A stretch of DNA of 64,000 nt from Streptomyces diastatochromogenes (GTDB taxonomy: Bacteria; Actinomycetota; Actinomycetes; Streptomycetales; Streptomycetaceae): NCBI RefSeq assembly GCF_002242805.1, contig NZ_MCGQ01000022.1:62001-126000 (forward strand), in the 5' to 3' direction. The notes below the pieces were generated by a model. It searched no databases. It saw only the letters and a list, made by a program, of their open reading frames with translations, and had not been told where the DNA came from. The position numbers and the translations under genes were made by a program. Positions 1 to 9,621 of this stretch are shown one piece after another; within the stretch, counting starts at the first letter, position 1, and every line of letters begins with the position of its first letter.

Positions 1-1
1 C

Positions 2-922
2 GCCGAGGAGCGCGGGGTGAAGTTGGGGGCGATCAACTCCAACACGTTCCAGGACGACGACTACAAGCTGGGCAGCATCTGTCATCCGGATGCGGCGGTG
101 CGGCGCAAGGCCGTCGATCATCTGCTGGAGTGCGTCGACATCATGGACGCGACGGGCTCCGCCGATCTGAAGCTGTGGTTCGCGGACGGTACGAACTATC
201 CCGGGCAGGACGATGTACGGGCGCGGCAGGACCGGCTGGCCGAGGGCCTCTCCGAGGTGTACGCGCGGCTGGGGGACGGGCAGCGGATGCTGCTGGAGTA
301 CAAGTTCTTCGAGCCGGCGTTCTACACGACGGATGTGCCGGACTGGGGTACGGCGTACGCGCACTGTCTGAAGCTCGGCGAGAAGGCGCAGGTCGTCGTG
401 GACACCGGGCACCACGCGCCGGGGACCAACATCGAGTTCATCGTCGCCACGCTGCTCAGGGAGGGGAAGCTCGGGGGGTTCGACTTCAACTCGCGCTTCT
501 ATGCGGATGACGACCTGATGGTGGGGGCGGCTGATCCGTTCCAGTTGTTCCGGATCATGTACGAGGTGGTGCGTGGGGCTGGGTTCAGCTCCGAGGTCGC
601 GTTCATGCTCGATCAGTGCCACAACATTGAGGCGAAGATTCCGGCGATCATCCGGTCGGTGATGAATGTGCAGGAAGCGACGGCGAAGGCGCTGCTTGTT
701 GACCGGACGGCGTTGGCTTCTGCGCAGGTCTCGGGTGATGTGCTCGGTGCCAATGCGGTGCTGATGGATGCGTACAACACGGACGTGCGGCCGTTGCTTC
801 GTGAGGTGCGGGAAGAGATGGGGTTGGATGCCGATCCCTTGGCTGCGTATGCCCGGTCCGGGTGGGCTCAGAAGATCGTCGCTGAGCGGGTTGGAGGGGA
901 GCAGGCCGGTTGGGGCGCGTGA
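2..922 (+). CDS. rhaI: L-rhamnose isomerase (5' end outside window)
   Basis: Interconverts L-rhamnose and L-rhamnulose, the first cytoplasmic step of rhamnose catabolism. The reading frame is open from the left edge, so the N-terminus is missing; the GTG at position 17 is internal. The visible 306 residues carry the TIM-barrel features of the actinobacterial/rhizobial RhaI type: a DLKLWFADGTNYPGQ strand, the metal-ligand stretch LEYKFFEPAFYTTDVPDWG, VDTGHHAPGTNIEF, and FDFNSRFYADDDL. The aldolase and kinase genes follow in order, which fixes the pathway. The identification rests on recognised family sequence plus operon context. Confidence 0.93.
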   Translation, partial: AEERGVKLGAINSNTFQDDDYKLGSICHPDAAVRRKAVDHLLECVDIMDATGSADLKLWFADGTNYPGQDDVRARQDRLAEGLSEVYARLGDGQRMLLEYKFFEPAFYTTDVPDWGTAYAHCLKLGEKAQVVVDTGHHAPGTNIEFIVATLLREGKLGGFDFNSRFYADDDLMVGAADPFQLFRIMYEVVRGAGFSSEVAFMLDQCHNIEAKIPAIIRSVMNVQEATAKALLVDRTALASAQVSGDVLGANAVLMDAYNTDVRPLLREVREEMGLDADPLAAYARSGWAQKIVAERVGGEQAGWGA

Positions 923-1037
923 GCGTCTGCCGGGTTCTGTTCGTGTGCGGGCTGCAGGCCGGTTGTGGCTGGTCGCGCAGTTCCCCGCGCCCCTTGAGGA
1001 AGTCCACTCACCCTCTTTCAGATAAGGACTGAAGTTC

Positions 1038-3077
1038 ATGGCACCGCACCCCGAAGCCGCCGCTCTCCTCGCCCGCTCCCATCGGCTCGGCGCCGATCCG
1101 CGGAACACCAACTACGCCGGCGGTAACGCGTCCGCCAAAGGCACCGACACCGATCCCGTCACCGGTGGTGACGTCGAGCTGATGTGGGTCAAGGGGTCCG
1201 GTGGTGACCTGGGGACCCTTACCGAAGCCGGGCTCGCCGTGTTGCGGCTGGATCGGCTGCGGGCGCTCGTCGACGTGTACCCCGGGGTCGAGCGCGAGGA
1301 CGAGATGGTCGCCGCGTTCGACTACTGCCTGCACGGCAAGGGCGGGGCCGCTCCCTCCATCGACACCGCCATGCACGGGCTGGTCGACGCCCCGCATGTC
1401 GATCATCTGCATCCCGACTCGGGGATCGCGCTCGCCTGCGCGGCCGACGGGGAGAAGCTGACCGCCGAGTGCTTCGGGGACAGCGTGGTGTGGGTGCCGT
1501 GGCGTCGGCCCGGGTTCCAGCTGGGGCTGGACATCGCCGCGATCAAGGAGGCCAACCCGCAGGCCGTCGGGTGTGTCCTGGGCGGGCACGGCATCACTGC
1601 CTGGGGTGACACCGCCGAGGAGTGCGAGCGGAACTCGCTGCACATCATCCGCACCGCCGAGGCCTTCCTGGAGGAGAGGGGGAAGACCGAGCCCTTCGGG
1701 GCGGTGATCGAGGGGTACGAGGCGCTGCCCGAGGGCGAGCGGCGGGAGCGGGCCGCGGCCCTCGCGCCGTATGTGCGGGCCATCGCCTCGCAGGACAGGC
1801 CGCAGGTGGGGCACTTCGACGACGCCGAGGTCGTCCTGGACTTCCTGGCTCGGGAGCAGCATCCGCGGCTCGCCGCGCTCGGTACCTCGTGCCCGGATCA
1901 CTTCCTTCGGACCAAGGTACGGCCGCTCGTGCTCGACCTGCCGCCGAGCGCTCCCCTCGAAGACGCGATCAGCCGGCTGAAGGAGCTGCACGCCTCCTAC
2001 CGTGAGGAGTACGCCGCCTACTACCGGCGGCACGCCCTGCCCGACTCCCCCGCCATGCGCGGCGCCGACCCGGCGATCGTGCTCGTCCCCGGCGTCGGCA
2101 TGTTCTCCTTCGGCAAGGACAAGCAGACCGCTCGCGTGGCCGGTGAGTTCTACGTCAACGCGATCAACGTGATGCGCGGGGCCGAGGCCGTGTCCACGTA
2201 TGCGCCGATCGAGGAGTCGGAGAAGTTCCGCATCGAGTACTGGGCCCTCGAGGAGGCCAAGCTCCAGCGGATGCCCAGGCCGAAGCCGCTGGCCACCCGG
2301 GTGGCCCTCGTGACGGGGGCGGGCAGCGGGATCGGTAAGGCGATCGCGCACCGGCTGGTCGCGGAGGGGGCGTGTGTCGTCGTCGCGGATCTCGACGCGG
2401 AGAACGCCGCCGCCGTCGCCGAGGAACTGGGTGGTCCTGACAAGGCCGTCCCCGTGCCCGTGGACGTGACGGACGAGGAGCAGATCGCCGGGGCCTTCAA
2501 GGCGGCGCTGCTGGCCTTCGGTGGCGTCGACCTCGTGGTGAACAACGCCGGCATCTCCATCTCCAAGCCGCTGCTGGAGACTTCGGCCAGGGACTGGGAC
2601 CTCCAGCACGACATCATGGCCCGCGGGTCGTTCCTGGTGTCGCGGGAGGCCGCCCGCGTGATGATCGCCCAGGGGCTGGGCGGTGACATCGTCTACATCG
2701 CGTCGAAGAACGCCGTCTTCGCCGGGCCGAACAACATCGCGTACTCCGCGACCAAGGCGGACCAGGCCCATCAGGTGCGGCTGCTGGCGGCCGAGTTGGG
2801 CGAGCACGGGATCCGGGTGAACGGGGTCAATCCGGACGGTGTGGTGCGGGGGTCCGGGATCTTCGCGGGCGGCTGGGGTGCTCAGCGGGCCGCCGTGTAC
2901 GGGGTGCCGGAGGAGAAGCTGGGCGAGTTCTACGCCCAGCGGACCATCCTGAAGCGGGAGGTGCTGCCGGAGCATGTGGCGAACGCGGTGTTCGCGCTCA
3001 CCGGCGGGGAACTCACGCACACCACGGGGCTGCACGTCCCGGTCGACGCGGGTGTCGCGGCCGCGTTCCTTCGATGA
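1038..3077 (+). CDS. rhaD: Bifunctional rhamnulose-1-phosphate aldolase / short-chain dehydrogenase
   Basis: A 679-residue fusion. Residues 1 to about 400 are a class II aldolase/adducin domain with a metal-binding HVDHLHPDSG stretch and GGHGITAWG. Residues about 415-679 are a short-chain dehydrogenase with the NAD-binding TGAGSGIG, NNAG and the YSATK catalytic pair. The aldolase cleaves rhamnulose-1-phosphate to dihydroxyacetone phosphate and L-lactaldehyde; in this fusion family the dehydrogenase is thought to oxidise the lactaldehyde to lactate. The ATG follows AAGGA at about 1024. The stop overlaps the start of rhaB by ATGA, so translation is probably coupled. Lactate produced here could feed the lutABC products encoded just downstream. 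Confidence 0.93.
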   Translation: MAPHPEAAALLARSHRLGADPRNTNYAGGNASAKGTDTDPVTGGDVELMWVKGSGGDLGTLTEAGLAVLRLDRLRALVDVYPGVEREDEMVAAFDYCLHGKGGAAPSIDTAMHGLVDAPHVDHLHPDSGIALACAADGEKLTAECFGDSVVWVPWRRPGFQLGLDIAAIKEANPQAVGCVLGGHGITAWGDTAEECERNSLHIIRTAEAFLEERGKTEPFGAVIEGYEALPEGERRERAAALAPYVRAIASQDRPQVGHFDDAEVVLDFLAREQHPRLAALGTSCPDHFLRTKVRPLVLDLPPSAPLEDAISRLKELHASYREEYAAYYRRHALPDSPAMRGADPAIVLVPGVGMFSFGKDKQTARVAGEFYVNAINVMRGAEAVSTYAPIEESEKFRIEYWALEEAKLQRMPRPKPLATRVALVTGAGSGIGKAIAHRLVAEGACVVVADLDAENAAAVAEELGGPDKAVPVPVDVTDEEQIAGAFKAALLAFGGVDLVVNNAGISISKPLLETSARDWDLQHDIMARGSFLVSREAARVMIAQGLGGDIVYIASKNAVFAGPNNIAYSATKADQAHQVRLLAAELGEHGIRVNGVNPDGVVRGSGIFAGGWGAQRAAVYGVPEEKLGEFYAQRTILKREVLPEHVANAVFALTGGELTHTTGLHVPVDAGVAAAFLR

Positions 3078-4522
3078 GCGCGGACGTGAAGTCGTACGCC
3101 GCCATCGATCTGGGCGCGTCCAGCGGGCGCGTGATGGTCGGGCGGGTCGGGCACGACGCGCTGGAGCTGACCGAGGCACACCGGTTCCCGAACCGGCCGG
3201 TCAGGGTGCCGGAGGGGCTGCGCTGGGACGTGCTCGCGCTGTACGCCGGTGTGCTGGACGGGCTGCGGGCCACCGGCCAGGTCGACTCCGTCGGCATCGA
3301 CAGCTGGGCCGTGGACTACGGCCTGCTGGACGCCGACGGGGCCCTGCTGGGCAACCCGGTGCACTACCGCGACGCCCGCACCGAGGGCGTCGCGGAGAAG
3401 GTGTGGGCGAGCGTGCCCGCCGCCGAGCTGTACGCGGCCACCGGGTTGCAGTACGCCCCCTTCAACACCCTGTACCAGTTGGCGGCCGCCCGCTCCAGCG
3501 CCCAGTTCGCCCACGCCGGGCGGCTGTTGCTCATTCCCGATCTGCTGACGTACTGGCTGACGGGCGAACAGGGCACCGAGCTGACCAACGCCTCCACGAC
3601 CCAGCTGATCGATCCCCGGACGCGCGCGTGGTCGTACGACGTCGCCGAGCGGCTGGGGATCGACCTCGGGCTGTTCGCGCCGCTGCGGCAGCCGGGTGAT
3701 CCGGCGGGCGTGCTGCGGGCGGAGGTACTGGAGGAGACGGGGCTCACGGGCCCGGTGCCGGTGACGGCCGTCGGGTCGCACGACACCGCTTCGGCGGTGG
3801 CCGCGGTACCGGCCACCGGTGAGCGCTTCGCCTACATCTGCACCGGCACCTGGTCCCTGGCCGGCCTGGAGCTGGACGCGCCGGTGCTCACCGAGGAGAG
3901 CCGGGCCGCGAACTTCACCAACGAGCTGGGGCTGGACGGCACGGTCCGCTACCTGCGCAACATCATGGGGCTGTGGCTGCTCCAGGAGTGCGTACGGGCC
4001 TGGGGCGAGCCCGATCTGGGGCTGCTGCTGCGCGAGGCCGCCGGGGTGCCGACGCTGCGGTCGGTCGTCGACGCGGGGGACGAGGCGTTCCTGGCTCCGG
4101 GGCGGATGCCGGAGCGGATCGCCGAGGCGTGCCGGGCCTCGGGGCAGCCGGTGCCCCGGACGCGGGCCGAGATCACCCGGTGCATCCTCGACTCGCTGGC
4201 CCTCGCGCACCGGCGGGCCGTCGAGGACGCCCAGCGGCTGGCCGACCATCCGGTGGACGTCGTGTACATCGTCGGCGGCGGAACGCGTAACGCGCTGCTG
4301 TGCCAGCTGACGGCCGACGCGTGCGGGCTGCCGGTGGTGGCGGGCGCCACGGAGGCGGCCGCGCTCGGCAACGTCCTCGTACAGGCCCGCACCCATGGGC
4401 TGGTCGGCGACCTCGCCGGGATGCGCCGGCTGCTGACCCGTACCCAGCCGCTGACCCGGTACGCGCCCCGGGGCGACACGGCGCGCTGGCGGGAGGCCCA
4501 GGCCCGGCTCGCCACGCGGTGA
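3074..4522 (+). CDS. rhaB: Rhamnulokinase
   Basis: FGGY-family sugar kinase of 482 residues that phosphorylates L-rhamnulose at C1 using ATP. The N-terminal phosphate-binding strand reads AIDLGASSGRVMVGRVG, and the C-terminal nucleotide-binding part contains GGGTRNALLCQLTADACGLP followed by the usual GATEAAALGN. The length matches the family. The start overlaps the rhaD stop by 4 nt (ATGA). Gene order isomerase-aldolase-kinase is a complete cytoplasmic rhamnose pathway; the transporter and regulator are presumably left of the window. Confidence 0.93.
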   Translation: MSADVKSYAAIDLGASSGRVMVGRVGHDALELTEAHRFPNRPVRVPEGLRWDVLALYAGVLDGLRATGQVDSVGIDSWAVDYGLLDADGALLGNPVHYRDARTEGVAEKVWASVPAAELYAATGLQYAPFNTLYQLAAARSSAQFAHAGRLLLIPDLLTYWLTGEQGTELTNASTTQLIDPRTRAWSYDVAERLGIDLGLFAPLRQPGDPAGVLRAEVLEETGLTGPVPVTAVGSHDTASAVAAVPATGERFAYICTGTWSLAGLELDAPVLTEESRAANFTNELGLDGTVRYLRNIMGLWLLQECVRAWGEPDLGLLLREAAGVPTLRSVVDAGDEAFLAPGRMPERIAEACRASGQPVPRTRAEITRCILDSLALAHRRAVEDAQRLADHPVDVVYIVGGGTRNALLCQLTADACGLPVVAGATEAAALGNVLVQARTHGLVGDLAGMRRLLTRTQPLTRYAPRGDTARWREAQARLATR

Positions 4523-4594
4523 GCCGCCCTCTCCCCCGGGGCGTGTCCGCCCATTACCCTGCACTCGTCCGATGACCGACTTCGAGGAGCCGCG

Positions 4595-5350
4595 ATGCGT
4601 GTCGCCCTGTTCCTGACCTGTGTCAACGACACGCTCTATCCGGACACCGGCCGAGCCGTGGTGAAACTGCTGACCAGGCTGGGTGTCGAGGTCGACTTCC
4701 CGATGGCGCAGACGTGTTGCGGGCAGGCGCACTACAACACCGGCTACCGGCATGAGGCGGAGCCCCTGGCCCGGCATTTCTCCGATGTCTTCGGGGAGTA
4801 CGAGGCCATCGTGACCCCATCCGGATCGTGCGGGGCGATGGTGCGGGAGCTGTATCCGCGGATGGGTGAGCGCGCGCGGGCCGAGGGACGCGGGGACACC
4901 CTCGCCCGGACGCTGGCGCCGGTGGTGCCGAAGACGTACGAGCTGACGGAGTTCCTGGTGGACGTGCTGGGCGTGACGGACGTGGGCGCCTCCTACCCGC
5001 ACAAGGTGACCTACCACCCGACCTGCCACGGCCTGCGCGGCCTCGGGCTCGGCGACCGGCCGCGGCGGCTGCTGCAGGCGGTCAGGGGGCTGGAGTTGGT
5101 CGAGCTGCCGGGGGCCGAGGAGTGCTGCGGGTTCGGCGGGACCTTCGCGCTGAAGAACGCCGAGGTCTCGGCGGCGATGGGCGCCGACAAGGTCCGCAAC
5201 GCCGAGTCGACCGGCGCCGAGGTGCTGTGCGCGGCCGACAACTCCTGTCTGATGCACATCGGCGGGACGATGAGCCGGCTGCGCACGGGCCTGCGGCCGG
5301 TGCACATCGCCGAGATCCTGGCGAGCACGGAGGAGGAGCCGACGGTATGA
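4595..5350 (+). CDS. lutA: Lactate utilisation iron-sulfur protein LutA
   Basis: A 251-residue (Fe-S)-binding protein with two cysteine-rich CCG domains, seen as QTCCGQAHYNTGY near residues 38-50 and EECCGFGGTFALK near residues 175-187. Together with LutB and LutC it forms the complex that oxidises L-lactate to pyruvate. The ATG is preceded by GAGGAG (about 4582). The stop overlaps the lutB start by ATGA. It lies 72 nt after rhaB, so it may be co-transcribed with the rhamnose genes. That would fit, because the RhaD fusion can yield lactate. Confidence 0.92.
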   Translation: MRVALFLTCVNDTLYPDTGRAVVKLLTRLGVEVDFPMAQTCCGQAHYNTGYRHEAEPLARHFSDVFGEYEAIVTPSGSCGAMVRELYPRMGERARAEGRGDTLARTLAPVVPKTYELTEFLVDVLGVTDVGASYPHKVTYHPTCHGLRGLGLGDRPRRLLQAVRGLELVELPGAEECCGFGGTFALKNAEVSAAMGADKVRNAESTGAEVLCAADNSCLMHIGGTMSRLRTGLRPVHIAEILASTEEEPTV

Positions 5351-6825
5351 GCGGGACGTTCGTAGGAATGCCGGCCTTTCCCAAGGCCGCGCACGAGGCC
5401 GTGCGGAATGAGACCCTGCGCGGCAATCTCCGGCACGCCACGCACACCATCCGCGCCAAACGGGCCAAGGCGGTCGCCGAGTTGTCCGACTGGGCGGAGC
5501 TGAGGGAGGCGGGCCGGCGCATCAAGGACCACACCCTGCGCCATCTGGACCGCTATCTGGTGCAGTTGGAGGAGGCGGTCACGGCCGCCGGGGGTACGGT
5601 CCACTGGGCGGCGGACGCCGACGAGGCCAACCGGATCGTCGCCGACCTCGTCAGGGCGACCGGTGAGTCGGAGGTCGTCAAGGTCAAGTCGATGGCCACG
5701 CAGGAGATCGGGCTCAACGAGGCGCTGGAGGCGGAGGGCATCCGGGCCTACGAGACCGATCTCGCCGAGCTGATCGTGCAGTTGGGCAGGGACCGGCCCT
5801 CGCACATCCTGGTCCCGGCCATCCACCGCAACCGGGGCGAGATCCGGGACATCTTCCGCACCGAGATGGGCGAGTGGGGCCGTCCCGCCCCCGAGGGCCT
5901 CACCGACACGCCCGCCGAACTCGCCGAGGCGGCCCGGCTGCATCTGCGGGAGAAGTTCCTGCGGGCCAAGGTCGGTATCTCCGGCGCCAACTTCATGGTC
6001 GCCGAGACCGGGACGCTGGTGGTCGTGGAGTCCGAGGGCAACGGCCGGATGTGCCTCACCCTGCCCGAGACACTGATCTCGGTGGTCGGCATCGAGAAGA
6101 TCGTGCCCACCTGGCGGGACCTGGAGGTCTTCCTGCAGACGCTGCCCCGCTCCTCCACGGCCGAGCGCATGAACCCGTACACGAGCATGTGGACGGGCAC
6201 CACGGACGAGGACGGTCCGCGGACCTTCCACCTGGTTCTCCTGGACAACGGCCGCACCGACACCCTCGCCGACGAGGTCGGCCGCCAGGCCCTGCGCTGC
6301 ATCCGCTGCTCGGCGTGTCTCAACGTCTGCCCGGTGTACGAGCGTGCGGGCGGGCACGCCTACGGCTCGGTCTACCCCGGACCGATCGGAGCCATCCTCA
6401 GCCCCCAACTCCGGGGCACCGCAAGCGAGATCGACGCCTCGCTGCCGTACGCCTCGTCGCTGTGCGGTGCCTGCTACGAGGTCTGCCCGGTCGCGATCGA
6501 CATCCCCGAGGTGCTGGTGCATCTGCGGGAGCGGGTCGTGGAGGGCGGTCCGGCGGTCCGGGAGGGCAACAAGGTGGTGCTGAAGCCCGCCAAGGGGCAT
6601 GCCGCCGAGCGCGCGGCCATGCGGGCGGCCCGCTGGGCGTTCGCGCACCCGGGCGCGTTGCGCGCGGGACAGCGGCTCGCCTCCCGCACCCGCCGGCTGC
6701 ACCCGCGTACCCTGCCGGGCCCGGGCAAGGCATGGAGCGGGACCCGGGACCTGCCCCCGGTGCCCGCGGAACCCTTCCGCGACTGGTGGCAGCGCACGCA
6801 CGGCGGAAAGGACGGTGCCAAGTGA
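5347..6825 (+). CDS. lutB: Lactate utilisation iron-sulfur protein LutB
   Basis: A 492-residue LutB/LldF-type protein. The N-terminal two thirds are a LUD domain; the C-terminal part has two ferredoxin-like 4Fe-4S clusters, CIRCSACLNVCP and CGACYEVCP. It passes electrons from lactate oxidation. The reading frame is open upstream, but the ATG at 5347 overlapping the lutA stop is the natural start, giving MSGTFVGMPAFPKAAHEAV, which is typical of the family. The stop overlaps the lutC GTG. Confidence 0.93.
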   Translation: MSGTFVGMPAFPKAAHEAVRNETLRGNLRHATHTIRAKRAKAVAELSDWAELREAGRRIKDHTLRHLDRYLVQLEEAVTAAGGTVHWAADADEANRIVADLVRATGESEVVKVKSMATQEIGLNEALEAEGIRAYETDLAELIVQLGRDRPSHILVPAIHRNRGEIRDIFRTEMGEWGRPAPEGLTDTPAELAEAARLHLREKFLRAKVGISGANFMVAETGTLVVVESEGNGRMCLTLPETLISVVGIEKIVPTWRDLEVFLQTLPRSSTAERMNPYTSMWTGTTDEDGPRTFHLVLLDNGRTDTLADEVGRQALRCIRCSACLNVCPVYERAGGHAYGSVYPGPIGAILSPQLRGTASEIDASLPYASSLCGACYEVCPVAIDIPEVLVHLRERVVEGGPAVREGNKVVLKPAKGHAAERAAMRAARWAFAHPGALRAGQRLASRTRRLHPRTLPGPGKAWSGTRDLPPVPAEPFRDWWQRTHGGKDGAK

Positions 6826-7451
6826 GCAGCAGGGAACGGATCCTGGGCCGGGTGCGGCGCGCGCTCGCGGACGTGACGCCGGATGAACAGGTCATCCAGC
6901 GCGACTATCTGAGGGAGCACGGCGACCGGACTGTCGAGCAGACCGTGGAGCTGCTGGCCGAGAACCTGGCGGACTACCGGGCGCTCGTGCACCGCTGCAC
7001 CGAGGACGAACTCCCGTCCCTGATCGCCCGGTTGCTCACGGACCGGAAGGCGGGCTCGGTGCTGGTGCCGCCCGGGCTGGCGGAGGGCTGGCTCGCGGAG
7101 GCGGACGTCACGCGGGTCGCCGACCGGGCCGACAGCACTCCGCACGAGCTGGACCGCGTGGACAGTGTGGTCACGGCGTGTGCGGTGGCGATCGCCGAGA
7201 CCGGCACGATCGTCCTGGACGGCGGCCCCGACCAGGGCCGGCGCCGGATCAGCCTCGTCCCCGACCACCACATCTGCGTGGTGCGGGTGCCCGACCAGGT
7301 GGTCTCCGCGGTCCCGCAGGCCCTCGAACGCCTCTCCCCCACCCGCCCGTTGACCTGGATCTCCGGCCCTTCGGCCACGAGTGACATCGAGCTGGACCGG
7401 GTGGAGGGCGTGCACGGCCCGCGCACCCTGGAGGTGGTCCTGCTCGGCTGA
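6822..7451 (+). CDS. lutC: Lactate utilisation protein LutC
   Basis: A 209-residue LUD-domain protein, third gene of the lutABC operon. Family features include ETGTIVLDGG and the C-terminal ISGPSATSDIELDRVEGVHG. I chose the GTG at 6822 because it overlaps the lutB stop (GTGA) and gives MSSRERILGRVRRAL, the family's normal beginning. It has no cluster-binding cysteines, as expected. Together the three genes encode the membrane-associated L-lactate oxidising complex. Confidence 0.92.
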   Translation: MSSRERILGRVRRALADVTPDEQVIQRDYLREHGDRTVEQTVELLAENLADYRALVHRCTEDELPSLIARLLTDRKAGSVLVPPGLAEGWLAEADVTRVADRADSTPHELDRVDSVVTACAVAIAETGTIVLDGGPDQGRRRISLVPDHHICVVRVPDQVVSAVPQALERLSPTRPLTWISGPSATSDIELDRVEGVHGPRTLEVVLLG

Positions 7452-7515
7452 ACGGGGTTCACCTGCCGGACCGCGCCGCCGGGCACCGCGCGAGCGGTCC
7501 CGTTAGCGTGAGGGA

Positions 7516-8670
7516 ATGATCCGGTTCGAGCAGGTCACCAAGCGGTATCCGGACGGTACGACCGCCGTGGACGGCCTCTCCTTCGAGGTGTCCGAGGGGG
7601 AACTCGTCACCCTCGTGGGTCCCTCGGGCTGCGGCAAGACGACGACCATGATGATGGTGAACCGGCTCATCGAGCCGACCTCCGGCCGGATCTTCGTCAA
7701 CGGCGAGGACATCGCGCAGGCCGATCCGGTGCGGCTGCGCCGCCGGATCGGCTACGTCATCCAGCAGGTGGGCCTGTTCCCCCACCGCACGGTGCTGGAC
7801 AACACGGCGACCGTGCCGGCGCTGCTCGGCTGGAAGCGGGCGAAGGCGCGGGCCCGGGCCGCCGAGCTGCTCGATCTGGTGGGCCTCGACCCGAAGACGT
7901 ACGGGCCGCGCTACCCGGAACAGCTCTCGGGCGGCCAGCGGCAGCGGGTGGGCGTGGCCCGGGCGCTCGCGGCGGATCCGCCGGTACTGCTGATGGACGA
8001 GCCGTTCGGGGCGGTCGACCCGGTGGTGCGGGAGCAGTTGCAGGACGAGTTCCTGCGGATGCAGGCCGCGGTGCGCAAGACGGTGCTGCTGGTCACGCAC
8101 GACATCGAGGAGGCTGTCCGGCTCGGTGACCGTATCGCCGTGTACGGGCAGGGGCGCATCGAGCAGTTCGACACACCGGGGGCGGTGCTCGGTTCGCCCG
8201 CGACACCGTACGTCGCCGGGTTCGTGGGCGCCGACCGGGGGCTGAAGCGGCTGTCGGTCACCGAGATCGAACCGGACGATCTCGAACAGCCGCCGGTTGC
8301 CCGGCCGGCCGAGCCCGCCGAGCGTGCCGTGGAGCGGCTGCGGACCGAGGGTGCCCGGTGGGCGGTGGTCCTCGACCCGCACGGCGATCTGCACGGCTGG
8401 GTCGGCATCGACGATCTGGCCGCCGGCGGCACGGTCGGGGACCTCGCGCACCGGATGACGGCCTGGGTGCCGGTGGGTGCCCCGCTGAAGCAGGCGTTCG
8501 GGGTGATGCTCCAGTACGACGCCGGGTGGGTCGCCGTGCTGGACGGGGCGCGTTTCCTGGGCGTGCTGACCCCGGCGAAGCTGCACGAGGCGCTGCGCCG
8601 CTCGGTGGACGCGGACGCGCGGGGTGTCGCGCGGGGGCAGGTGCCGTTCGACTCGGTCTCGGACGCCTGA
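7516..8670 (+). CDS. Osmoprotectant (glycine betaine/choline/proline) ABC transporter ATPase
   Basis: A 384-residue OpuCA/ProV-like ATPase. It has Walker A GPSGCGKTT, the signature LSGGQRQRVGVARAL, Walker B VLLMDEPFGAVDP and the switch histidine in VTHDIEEA. A C-terminal CBS-like regulatory region (about 265-375) is typical of osmoregulated importers. Its partner permease and binding-protein genes lie immediately downstream but on the opposite strand, with only 9 nt between the stop codons. The ATPase must therefore have its own promoter. Confidence 0.88.
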   Translation: MIRFEQVTKRYPDGTTAVDGLSFEVSEGELVTLVGPSGCGKTTTMMMVNRLIEPTSGRIFVNGEDIAQADPVRLRRRIGYVIQQVGLFPHRTVLDNTATVPALLGWKRAKARARAAELLDLVGLDPKTYGPRYPEQLSGGQRQRVGVARALAADPPVLLMDEPFGAVDPVVREQLQDEFLRMQAAVRKTVLLVTHDIEEAVRLGDRIAVYGQGRIEQFDTPGAVLGSPATPYVAGFVGADRGLKRLSVTEIEPDDLEQPPVARPAEPAERAVERLRTEGARWAVVLDPHGDLHGWVGIDDLAAGGTVGDLAHRMTAWVPVGAPLKQAFGVMLQYDAGWVAVLDGARFLGVLTPAKLHEALRRSVDADARGVARGQVPFDSVSDA

Positions 8671-8679
8671 GGCGAGCCG

Positions 8680-9621
8680 TCACTTCAGCAGGCCCTTGTC
8701 CTTCAGGTAGGTCCGGGCGACGTCGGCGGGCAGCCGGCGCCAGCTGTCGACCTGCCGGTTCATGTCGGCGAGGTCCGCCGTGGTGAGGACGTCGTTGAGC
8801 CTGCCCAGCGCCCTCGCCACGCGCGCACTTCCCGCGCGGGAACGGTTGACGACCGGGACGACGTAGTCGGCGTTCTGCAGGTGCTTGTCGTCGGCGAGCA
8901 GGACCAGTCCGAACTGGTCGAGGGTGGCGTCCGTGGTGGTGGTCAGCACCATCTGGTCGCGGCCCTCCTGCACGGCCCGCTTGGCCTGGGTGGTGCCGAC
9001 GCCCTTGGGGTCGATCCCGGTGATGTCGATGCCGTAGACCTTCTTCAACCCCGGTTCGCAGTACGGCCGCTGCACGCACTCGTCGCCGGCGGCGAGCCGT
9101 ACCTTCAGTTTCGAGGCGCCGAGGTCGCTGAGGGTCTTGAGGTGGTGCTGCCGGGCGTATGCGGCGGTCACCGCGAAGGCGTTCTGGTCCACCGCGCGGC
9201 CGGGCGGGAGCACCGTGAGTCCGCGGGGTGTTGCCAGCTCCCGCAGGGCCTTCATCGTGGCTTCGAGGTCGGGTGAGCCGACCGGGGGCGCGTCGGCGCC
9301 GTGGGTCTTGGCGTTCAGCCAGTCGGCGAGGGTGGCCGCGTACTCGGGGACGACGTCGATCTGGCCGGACTCCAGGGCCGGTTCGTACAGCTCCCGGTTG
9401 GCGACCGTGAGGAGGGACGTCCTGTAGCCGGCCTGGTTCAGCAGCTGCGCGTACATCTGGGCGAGCAGGTCGCTCTCGGTGAAGCCGGCCGAACCGATGG
9501 TCAGGTGGTGGCTGTCACCGGGCGATGCGGTGACCTCGCCGCGGTTCTCCAGGGAGGGGCCGGTGGAGCAGGCGGTCAGGGCGAGGAGCCCGGCCGCCGT
9601 CACCGCGGCACGGCCCCTCAT
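8680..9621 (-). CDS. Osmoprotectant ABC transporter substrate-binding lipoprotein
   Basis: A 313-residue OpuAC-type extracellular binding protein. The start at 9621 gives a short lipoprotein signal with lipobox LTAC (MRGRAAVTAAGLLALTAC); the longer open frame upstream has no signal. The mature part begins with IGSAGFTESDLLAQMYAQLL, the family hallmark, and ends with PADVARTYLKDKGLLK. It overlaps the upstream permease by 4 nt, so these genes form one operon read leftward. Confidence 0.9.
   Translation of the reverse strand: MRGRAAVTAAGLLALTACSTGPSLENRGEVTASPGDSHHLTIGSAGFTESDLLAQMYAQLLNQAGYRTSLLTVANRELYEPALESGQIDVVPEYAATLADWLNAKTHGADAPPVGSPDLEATMKALRELATPRGLTVLPPGRAVDQNAFAVTAAYARQHHLKTLSDLGASKLKVRLAAGDECVQRPYCEPGLKKVYGIDITGIDPKGVGTTQAKRAVQEGRDQMVLTTTTDATLDQFGLVLLADDKHLQNADYVVPVVNRSRAGSARVARALGRLNDVLTTADLADMNRQVDSWRRLPADVARTYLKDKGLLK

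Noticed and set aside
1008..3179. Very long minus-strand open frame (723 codons) opposite the rhamnose genes
   Set aside because: A GC-bias shadow of rhaD; Arg/Pro/Gly-rich with no family resemblance. The same holds for other long antisense frames such as 2930-5305 and 34367-36808.
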